From: Spirochaetales bacterium
Lineage (GTDB): Bacteria > Spirochaetota > Spirochaetia > Sphaerochaetales > Sphaerochaetaceae
Reading direction: 5' to 3'
DNA: 19,118 nt
Assembly: GCA_012800465.1 (NCBI GenBank)
Contig: JAAZJI010000258.1
Span: forward strand, 1 to 19,118
The notes under the pieces: generated by a model
The model's input: the letters and a program-made list of their open reading frames with translations, nothing else
What the model was told of the DNA's origin: nothing
Databases searched by the model: none
Translations under genes and position numbers: made by a program
Part shown: one piece after another, positions 7,008 through 12,074 of the stretch
Layout: each line of letters opens with the position of its first letter
Numbering within the stretch: the stretch's first letter is position 1

Positions 7008-8813
7008 GTGAGAGCGGGAGGACTGACATTCCATAAAATATTGGCATGTTCCATGCTTCTTCTCATGGCCGTGTTGGCATCACCGCTTGTTGCCGATTCC
7101 TTGGAATATGATCAGGCATCCGGGAGGCTCAGCGGTTTCGATGTCGGTATAGCCGACGATCCCGCCAATTGGGAATCGTATCACGACCAAGAGGAGGAGG
7201 TGTGGAGAAAATCAGGCTTCATCGGAAGGATCGTCTATACAGGACCTAAGACGACGTTCACGTTCACCAATCCCGGACCGATTGCCACCGGCACCCCGGC
7301 AGAGACCCGGTTTTATTTCACCCATGAATTGGATCCGAGCAGTTGGAGGGAATTCTTTCTCGTGGTCAGGTTGAAGGGACAAAGGCATTCCGGCGCCCGG
7401 ATCGACTTTTCCCTGAAAAACAAGGTCGTGAAGAATCCCAATGGGACGATCGAGCTGCTTTATGGCGGAGGAGAGGAAGAGGTTGAAGCGGGGGAGAACG
7501 GGTACGACAGAGACGGCAACCCGGGTTTATGCCATTCCTCGGACAACTATAAATACAAATACAAATATCCCTACAAATTCGTCTGGATGGACGTGACGCT
7601 AATTAGAACCACCAACAACAGTTCGACCTTGATACCGAATTCCATCTATGAGTCGAACATCAGCATAACGTCGACTAATGGCACCTTTTACACCCTGAAT
7701 CTTCAGGGTGTGCACGGAGACCCCGTGGGCGATCATTCCGCCTCCCTGTCATATGATCCGGTAACCGGGAAGCTCATCGATTTCAACATCGATGAGCCCG
7801 ACGATCCAAACTATCCGGGAGGGTATGACAACAAAACGGCGGAAGCGTGGGAAAAATCAGGCTTCATCGGAAGGGTCGCCTACACAGGACCGCCGGCGAC
7901 GTTCACGTTCACCAATACCGGACCGAAACCCGATGCCTCGACAGGGTTTTATTTCACCCGCCTGTCGAATACGAGCAGCTGGAAGGAATACTTTCTCGTG
8001 GTCAGGTCGAAAGGAATCACGCATTCCGGCAACCGAATCGATTTATACGGGAAAAACAAGGTCGTGGTGACGTCCGGTGATTCGATCACGATAGATGCTG
8101 GCGCCGGATTTGAACAAGTCGAAAATGGGCAGTTTGGATACAGAGCCGACGGCTCCTCGGGTACGTACAACGGCTCGAACGGTTATATCTACAAATATCG
8201 CTACAAATACGTCTGGATGGACGTGACGCTGATCAGAACCGCCAACAGTTCATCCTTGGTGGAGAATTCCTTCTATGAGTCGGAAATCACCGTCGCCGCG
8301 GGTGGCACCAGTCTCACCCTGCTTCTGAACGGCTATTACGGAGAACCGGAGGGCACTACTCCCGGGTTCTACTCATTCGGTGTGAAGAAGACGGTCGACG
8401 ATCCCTTCCCGATATCCAATCTGATCGGCAGGACGACGCCCGCCCAGGGGTTGAAGGTCGGCACCGTCACCTACTCATCGGACAACACCGCCGCGAACAT
8501 CCATTTTGCCGCCGATAGCAACGGAACCTCCGATGATTTTTATTTCAGGCATGAAGATGACACCAACCTCAAGTTTCCCTATCATCTCGTCTTCCAGGCG
8601 ACAAAGCCGATCCGCTCGCTTGAGCAGGTAACCCATGATTCACTATTTCCAACGGAATCGCAGACGGTTCCTTCCCCGATCGACTATCCGTATCGAACCT
8701 ATACGTGGAACTATCTCGAGGGAGAGCTGAAGATCTATCTTCCCGAGCAGATCAACACGGCGAGTGGCATCTATACGTCCACCGTCTACTGTTTCGTGAC
8801 AACTCTTCCCTGA
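7008..8813 (+). CDS. Array paralogue C: secreted two-repeat beta-rich protein
   Basis: This is a 601-residue protein. The GTG start at 7008 has TGAGG 10 nt upstream, as in gene B. The signal-peptide coding DNA is almost identical to that of B (core ACSMLLLMAVLASPLVA). Two repeats (residues 32-236 and 247-444) and the C-terminal domain follow, ending in STVYCFVTTLP. The second repeat is very close to the second repeat of B around NKVVVTSGDSITID and YKYRYKYVWMDVTLIRT. No catalytic motif, membrane anchor, or sorting signal is visible beyond the signal peptide. Like its neighbours it is probably exported through the Sec route. Function unknown; adhesin or extracellular structural subunit is inference. 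Confidence 0.87.
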   Translation: MRAGGLTFHKILACSMLLLMAVLASPLVADSLEYDQASGRLSGFDVGIADDPANWESYHDQEEEVWRKSGFIGRIVYTGPKTTFTFTNPGPIATGTPAETRFYFTHELDPSSWREFFLVVRLKGQRHSGARIDFSLKNKVVKNPNGTIELLYGGGEEEVEAGENGYDRDGNPGLCHSSDNYKYKYKYPYKFVWMDVTLIRTTNNSSTLIPNSIYESNISITSTNGTFYTLNLQGVHGDPVGDHSASLSYDPVTGKLIDFNIDEPDDPNYPGGYDNKTAEAWEKSGFIGRVAYTGPPATFTFTNTGPKPDASTGFYFTRLSNTSSWKEYFLVVRSKGITHSGNRIDLYGKNKVVVTSGDSITIDAGAGFEQVENGQFGYRADGSSGTYNGSNGYIYKYRYKYVWMDVTLIRTANSSSLVENSFYESEITVAAGGTSLTLLLNGYYGEPEGTTPGFYSFGVKKTVDDPFPISNLIGRTTPAQGLKVGTVTYSSDNTAANIHFAADSNGTSDDFYFRHEDDTNLKFPYHLVFQATKPIRSLEQVTHDSLFPTESQTVPSPIDYPYRTYTWNYLEGELKIYLPEQINTASGIYTSTVYCFVTTLP

Positions 8814-9067
8814 TACCCATCTTTGAAGCGGACCGGAGAGTCGCTTGAAACAGATACGGCCGGAATCCGTCCATATGCCGACTCCACAAGCAGAGCCCTT
8901 CATGAAGCAACGAATATTTCTCATCAGTGGCTTTGAGCCAGTATGCTATAAAACCCAAGCGCATGAAAGATCCTCACACGTACAGAATCATAGCGGCAAG
9001 GCCCGACGTTTCATCATTCTTTTACCCTGGCGGTGCAAAATTCATAGCTAAAAGGAGGGGGTAGGGG
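8814..9067. other. Intergenic region between array genes C and D
   Basis: I see no supportable gene. A small hairpin TGGCT-TTG-AGCCA near 8930 has no T-run. This is the longest non-coding stretch of the array; its upstream half bears no obvious likeness to the other intergenic regions. Confidence 0.35.
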
Positions 9068-9093
9068 TTGACATAGACAAAAAATGGTATACA
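9068..9093 (+). promoter_or_regulatory. Probable promoter of fourth array gene
   Basis: TTGACA at 9068-9073 is preceded by GGGG, as in the other array promoters. The -10 is ambiguous: TGG-TATACA (9088-9093, extended -10 form) leaves a short 14-nt spacer, while TACAAA at 9090-9095 gives 16 nt. The inverted repeat found in front of A, B and C is not evident here. Confidence 0.5.
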
Positions 9094-9141
9094 AATATGA
9101 CATATGGAATGATTATATGAAAGAGATGTAATGGATTCGCC

Positions 9142-10275
9142 ATGAAATCATGTGAAAAAAACCTGCTGATTGTTCTCTTATCTCTGCTTTTTGGGGTGAT
9201 TTCATTGTATTCCGATTCTCTGTCATATGACATGGCTACGGGTGCGCTCACCGGTTTCAATGTATACACGAAAGACGAGTACACAAATCCGGATGATTAT
9301 AAAAACAGCACGGAGGTGTGGAAAAAATCAGGCTTTGTCGGAAGGGTCGTCTACACCGGACCGGCGACGACGCTTTCGTTCACCAATACCGGACCGACAG
9401 CCACCGGTACCGGTAACAACCGCTTTTATTTCACCTCGCTATCGAGTACGGCACATTGGAGCGAATTCTTCCTTGTGCTCAGGGCGAAGGGCCTGAGACA
9501 TTCCGGTGACCAACACGACTTTTCCGGGATCAACACGGTCGCTGAGCATCCCGGTGAGACGATTACGATTTCCTATGGTGCCGGTTCGGAGGAGGTCGCG
9601 GTGGGGGAGGAAGGGTATGATAATACCGGCGACAAAGACACATATGACGGCTCGAACGGCTACAAATATCGATATCCCTACAGATACATCTGGGTGGACG
9701 TGACGCTGATCCGACCCCGTATCACCTCACACAGCTGGTGGAATCTGAACACAGGCTACTATGAGTCGGAGATCACCGTGACGGCTCTGAGCCTCACCAG
9801 CCACCTCCTTCGCCTGAGCGGCATATACTGGACGGCGTCAGGCAATCCTCCCCCGTTCTACTCGTTCGGTGTGACGAAGACGATCGCCGATCCGTTCCCG
9901 TTTTCCGAACTGGAAGGGAGGACGACGCCCTCCCAAGCGTTGAAGGTCGGTGTCGTCGAATATACATCATCCGCCACCGCCGCGAACATCCATTTTGCGG
10001 CCAACGCCGAGGGAACCTCCGATCCGTTTTCGTTTCACTGTGAAGATAGCTCGTTTCCCTATTCCCTCGCCTTTGATTCGGGCGAAAACATCGTTGAGGT
10101 CACTCCGGGGCAGACATTCGCAACGGAAATCGAGGAGATCCAATCACCAATCGATTCTACAACTAGTAATATGCACGTCCTTGAGGGAGACCTGAAGGTC
10201 TATCTTCCCGATCAAGTCCGTCCGGCAAGTGGCGAGTATAGCTCCACGATCTATTGTTTCGTCACACCCCAATGA
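9142..10275 (+). CDS. Array paralogue D: secreted single-repeat beta-rich protein
   Basis: This is a 377-residue protein, the short member of the array. ATG 9142 begins a typical signal peptide (MKSCEKNLLIVLLSLLFGVISLYSD region) unlike that of A-C in sequence. A single repeat unit follows (residues 27-229), then the C-terminal domain, ending in STIYCFVTPQ. The repeat keeps WKKSGFVGR, FTNTGP, FYFT, EFFLVL and YPYRYIWVDVTLIRP. It has a Cys in FHCEDS besides the conserved Cys near the end. The ribosome binding site is weak. It may represent the ancestral one-unit form or a reduced copy. It is followed by the opposing tRNA-Pro gene with only a 5-bp hairpin (10283-10295) between. Function unknown. 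Confidence 0.87.
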   Translation: MKSCEKNLLIVLLSLLFGVISLYSDSLSYDMATGALTGFNVYTKDEYTNPDDYKNSTEVWKKSGFVGRVVYTGPATTLSFTNTGPTATGTGNNRFYFTSLSSTAHWSEFFLVLRAKGLRHSGDQHDFSGINTVAEHPGETITISYGAGSEEVAVGEEGYDNTGDKDTYDGSNGYKYRYPYRYIWVDVTLIRPRITSHSWWNLNTGYYESEITVTALSLTSHLLRLSGIYWTASGNPPPFYSFGVTKTIADPFPFSELEGRTTPSQALKVGVVEYTSSATAANIHFAANAEGTSDPFSFHCEDSSFPYSLAFDSGENIVEVTPGQTFATEIEEIQSPIDSTTSNMHVLEGDLKVYLPDQVRPASGEYSSTIYCFVTPQ

Positions 10276-10411
10276 CCGATGGGCTTCTGCGAAGCAATCA
10301 AGAATCCGTTCAAAGTGGACATGGATGCGAATAATGATCGGCAACCTGTCTGTATGGTAAAGCACAAACAGATTGCCATGCATCTTGAGAGAATGGACAA
10401 GATGAAAGAAG

Positions 10412-10484
10412 TCGGGGCGAAAGGACTCGAACCTTCGATATCCTGCTCCCAAAGCAGGCGCCATAGCCACTAGGCTACGCCCCG
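10412..10484 (-). tRNA. tRNA-Pro (anticodon TGG)
   Basis: On the minus strand a 73-nt cloverleaf forms: acceptor CGGGGCG with CGCCCCG (C1 is usual for bacterial tRNA-Pro), discriminator A, anticodon stem CCTGC/GCAGG with loop TTTGGGA, and T-arm GAAGG-TTCGAGT-CCTTT (one G-T pair). The anticodon TGG reads CCA and other Pro codons. CCA is not encoded. Confidence 0.96.
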
Positions 10485-10495
10485 AATGCGTCTTG

Positions 10496-10525
10496 AGTAT
10501 AGAGAGTTGCTCTCATTTCCGTCAA
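10496..10525 (-). promoter_or_regulatory. Sigma-70 promoter of tRNA-Pro
   Basis: On the minus strand TTGACG (10520-10525) and TATACT (10496-10501) are separated by 18 nt. Each matches consensus at 5/6, and the -10 ends 11 nt before the tRNA. The spacer holds a small inverted repeat, GAGAG-TTG-CTCTC (10502-10514). The nth gene starts divergently 17 nt beyond the -35. Confidence 0.75.
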
Positions 10526-10541
10526 GGGGTAGGATGAAGCC

Positions 10542-11177
10542 ATGAATCAGGCATATGAAGTGTACAGAAGACTCGATGAGATCTCGCCGCCCGAGATCCG
10601 GTTCCTGGATGAGCGCGATCCCTTCCGCTTTCTGATCAGCGTCATCCTGTCCGCTCAGACGACCGATCGCATCGTGAACATCGTCACCAAGGATCTCTTT
10701 GCCCGATACCCCGATGCCCCCTCATTGGCCGCGGCGGATCCCAAGGATGTGGAAGAGATCGTCTATCCCACCGGCTTTTACCGAAACAAGGCGAAGAACA
10801 TCATCGCCGCCAGCAAGGCGCTCGGGGATGAAGCTGTGCCCGACACGATGGAAGAGCTGATTAAGCTGCCCGGGGTGGGGCGCAAAACCGCTTCCTGCAT
10901 TCTGGGTGACATCTACGACAAGCCGGCGATCATCGTGGACACGCATTTCGGAAGGGTGGTGCAGCGTCTGGGCATCACGAAAGAGAAGGATCCGACGGCG
11001 ATCGAGCCGGACGTAGCGGGGAAGCTGGAAGGGAGGTACCACTACCGCTTCAGCATGATCGTCAACCTCTTCGGTCGGACGACCTGCCACGCGAAGCGGC
11101 CGCAATGCGAGACCTGTCTTCTCACCGATATCTGTCCGAGTGCAACCTCCTTTCTCGACCGATACGCCAGGAAGTAG
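10542..11177 (+). CDS. nth: Endonuclease III (base excision repair DNA glycosylase/AP lyase)
   Basis: A 211-residue protein, the usual length for Nth. It removes oxidised pyrimidines from DNA and cleaves the abasic site. The helix-hairpin-helix LPGVGRKTA is at residues 109-117 with the catalytic Lys115. The catalytic Asp133 lies in VDTHFGRVVQRLG. The [4Fe-4S] loop is complete: Cys182, Cys189, Cys192 and Cys198 with spacing C-x6-C-x2-C-x5-C. The ATG at 10542 follows an AGGA about 8 nt upstream. It is divergent from tRNA-Pro, and its 3' end overlaps a converging hypothetical gene by 56 nt. All family hallmarks are present. Confidence 0.98.
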   Translation: MNQAYEVYRRLDEISPPEIRFLDERDPFRFLISVILSAQTTDRIVNIVTKDLFARYPDAPSLAAADPKDVEEIVYPTGFYRNKAKNIIAASKALGDEAVPDTMEELIKLPGVGRKTASCILGDIYDKPAIIVDTHFGRVVQRLGITKEKDPTAIEPDVAGKLEGRYHYRFSMIVNLFGRTTCHAKRPQCETCLLTDICPSATSFLDRYARK

Positions 11178-11556
11178 CGGTCGTCTCCATGACCGCGAAG
11201 CTCAGGGAGCCCACGGCGAGGTTCGCCCGTTCATATTCGATATCCACGGTGCCAAGGAAAATCCCATGGATCGGCCAGGACGTCCGAAGAGACTCGCGCG
11301 TGCGGTCCAAGACCGTCGAATCGGCCAGCGGAAGGTGGAGAATGCCGTTGGCGTACCGGGCTCTGCCTTCGACGATGACCGGAAGCGGAGGGGATGGAAT
11401 GATATGGGCGACCTGTTCGGAAGCGGGGCCCAGGATGATGCATGGTTCCCTCGAGAGGAGCGAACGATCGCCACACATCGCGTAGAGCCGATTCCGTTCT
11501 TTTTCCAGCGTGATGCGAAGATCTTTGGGAAGGCGAAGAATATAATAGTCCTGCAT
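11122..11556 (-). CDS. Small hypothetical protein converging on nth
   Basis: This is a 144-residue open frame on the minus strand. It is the most protein-like of several overlapping frames here, with alternating hydrophobic and polar residues and few oddities. I do not recognise it. It starts MQDYYILRLPKDL and contains HIIPSPPLPVIVEG and GILHLPLAD. A loose resemblance to 2H (LigT-like) phosphoesterases in the N-terminal strand pattern is not supported by an H-x-T/S motif. GGAGG lies only 1 nt before the ATG, too close for normal initiation. TATACT at 7-12 nt upstream could be a -10 box, which would give a leaderless or very short-leader message. Its last 56 nt overlap the 3' end of nth on the other strand. 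Confidence 0.5.
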   Translation of the reverse strand: MQDYYILRLPKDLRITLEKERNRLYAMCGDRSLLSREPCIILGPASEQVAHIIPSPPLPVIVEGRARYANGILHLPLADSTVLDRTRESLRTSWPIHGIFLGTVDIEYERANLAVGSLSFAVMETTATSWRIGRERRLHSDRYR

Positions 11557-11641
11557 GCCTCCAGTATAGTTGATTCCTGAAGTTTCTGCATGATGGGATC
11601 CCGGAAAAAGCTGTTGGATACCATAAAAACCTTCCGCTCTC

Positions 11642-11670
11642 TTTACACATATCCGGTAATCTGATATGTT
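11642..11670 (+). promoter_or_regulatory. Probable promoter of rpmB
   Basis: TTTACA (11642-11647) and TATGTT (11665-11670) have a 17-nt spacer. The start of transcription would fall at about 11676-11678, at or just inside the 5' strand of the leader's outermost stem. Either the true start is slightly upstream or the outer stem is shortened by a few pairs. Confidence 0.5.
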
Positions 11671-11673
11671 TGC

Positions 11674-11753
11674 CTAGGTTGGAGTTGGGCTTTGTTCAAC
11701 TGCTCACGGGAGGCCGTTTTCCCGGACAAAGATACCGAGACTCCGATACCTAG
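11674..11753 (+). promoter_or_regulatory. Structured 5' leader of rpmB, candidate autoregulatory RNA
   Basis: Four nested perfect helices can be read directly: CTAGGT (11674-11679) with ACCTAG (11748-11753); GGAGT (11681-11685) with ACTCC (11740-11744); CTTTGT (11690-11695) with ACAAAG (11726-11731); and CGGGA (11707-11711) with TCCCG (11720-11724). The element ends 8 nt before the ribosome binding site of rpmB. Ribosomal protein operons are often controlled by such leaders, so autogenous control by bL28 is a reasonable inference. I know of no described leader that this matches. Confidence 0.6.
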
Positions 11754-11776
11754 TTGTAGAGAAGGTGGATATAACA

Positions 11777-12007
11777 ATGGCTCGCAGATGTGAAATATGT
11801 GGCAAAGGGACGGTCGCGGGAAACAGCGTCCCGCGTAAAGGTCAGGCCAAGAAGAAAGGTGGTGTCGGTCAGCATATCGGTGTTACCACCAAGCGCACGT
11901 TCCGCCCCAACCTCGTGTCGGTGAAGACGATCGTCAAAGGAACTCCGAAGACGGTCAAGATGTGTACTCGCTGCCTGAGAAGCGGACGGGCCGAACAACT
12001 CGCCTAG
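11777..12007 (+). CDS. rpmB: Large ribosomal subunit protein bL28
   Basis: This is a 76-residue basic protein matching bL28 throughout: MARRCEICGKG at the start, NSVPRKGQAKKK, TKRTFRPNL and a C-terminal CTRCLRSG. It belongs to the zinc-binding form, with Cys5/Cys8 and Cys63/Cys66 as two CxxC pairs. I chose ATG 11777 because AAGGTGG lies 8 nt upstream and the protein then begins like other bL28; an in-frame GTG at 11765 lies inside that site. It is preceded by a long structured leader and followed, 67 nt on, by the thrA-like gene in the same direction. Confidence 0.98.
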   Translation: MARRCEICGKGTVAGNSVPRKGQAKKKGGVGQHIGVTTKRTFRPNLVSVKTIVKGTPKTVKMCTRCLRSGRAEQLA

Positions 12008-12029
12008 CGAGGACGTCAGCGCACTTGTA

Positions 12030-12052
12030 ACAGGGCCCATTGGGCTCTGTTT
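12030..12052 (+). terminator. Hairpin between rpmB and the thr genes, weak terminator or attenuator
   Basis: ACAGGGCCC (12030-12038), loop ATT, GGGCTCTGT (12042-12050) form a 9-bp stem with one G-T pair, followed by only TT. It may end part of the rpmB transcripts and let the rest run into the thr genes. No separate promoter for the thr genes is evident in the 67-nt gap. Confidence 0.5.
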
Positions 12053-12074
12053 CAGTATACGGAGGTGAATTGTC

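Larger units (their letters stand above)
2931..10272 (+). repeat. Seven diverged repeat units and four C-terminal modules in four genes
   Basis: The ~600-bp repeat unit occurs at 2931-3542, 3570-4172, 5019-5633, 5664-6272, 7101-7715, 7746-8339 and 9220-9828. Each begins with a LSYD-like motif and ends with a Y-x-S-x-I-T strand plus a short L-x-G-x-Y/H tail. A ~470-bp C-terminal module follows at 4173-4646, 6273-6740, 8340-8810 and 9829-10272. Several stretches are nearly identical in DNA, for example TGGACGTGACGCTGATCAGA in units 1, 2, 4 and 6. The second units of genes B and C resemble each other more than the first units of their own genes. This suggests the unit doubled first and the two-unit gene was then copied. 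Confidence 0.9.

Noticed and set aside
8845..9051. 68-codon frame between array genes C and D
   Set aside because: No ribosome binding site, no likeness to a protein, and it overlaps the region just before the gene D promoter.
2931..9828. CRISPR array or transposon repeats as explanation of the repetition
   Set aside because: The repeats are ~600 bp, coding, diverged and in frame. There are no short identical repeats with spacers, no terminal inverted repeats and no transposase.
10283..10295. GCTTC-TGC-GAAGC hairpin after gene D as terminator
   Set aside because: Only 5 bp and no T-run; not enough to call an intrinsic terminator on either strand.
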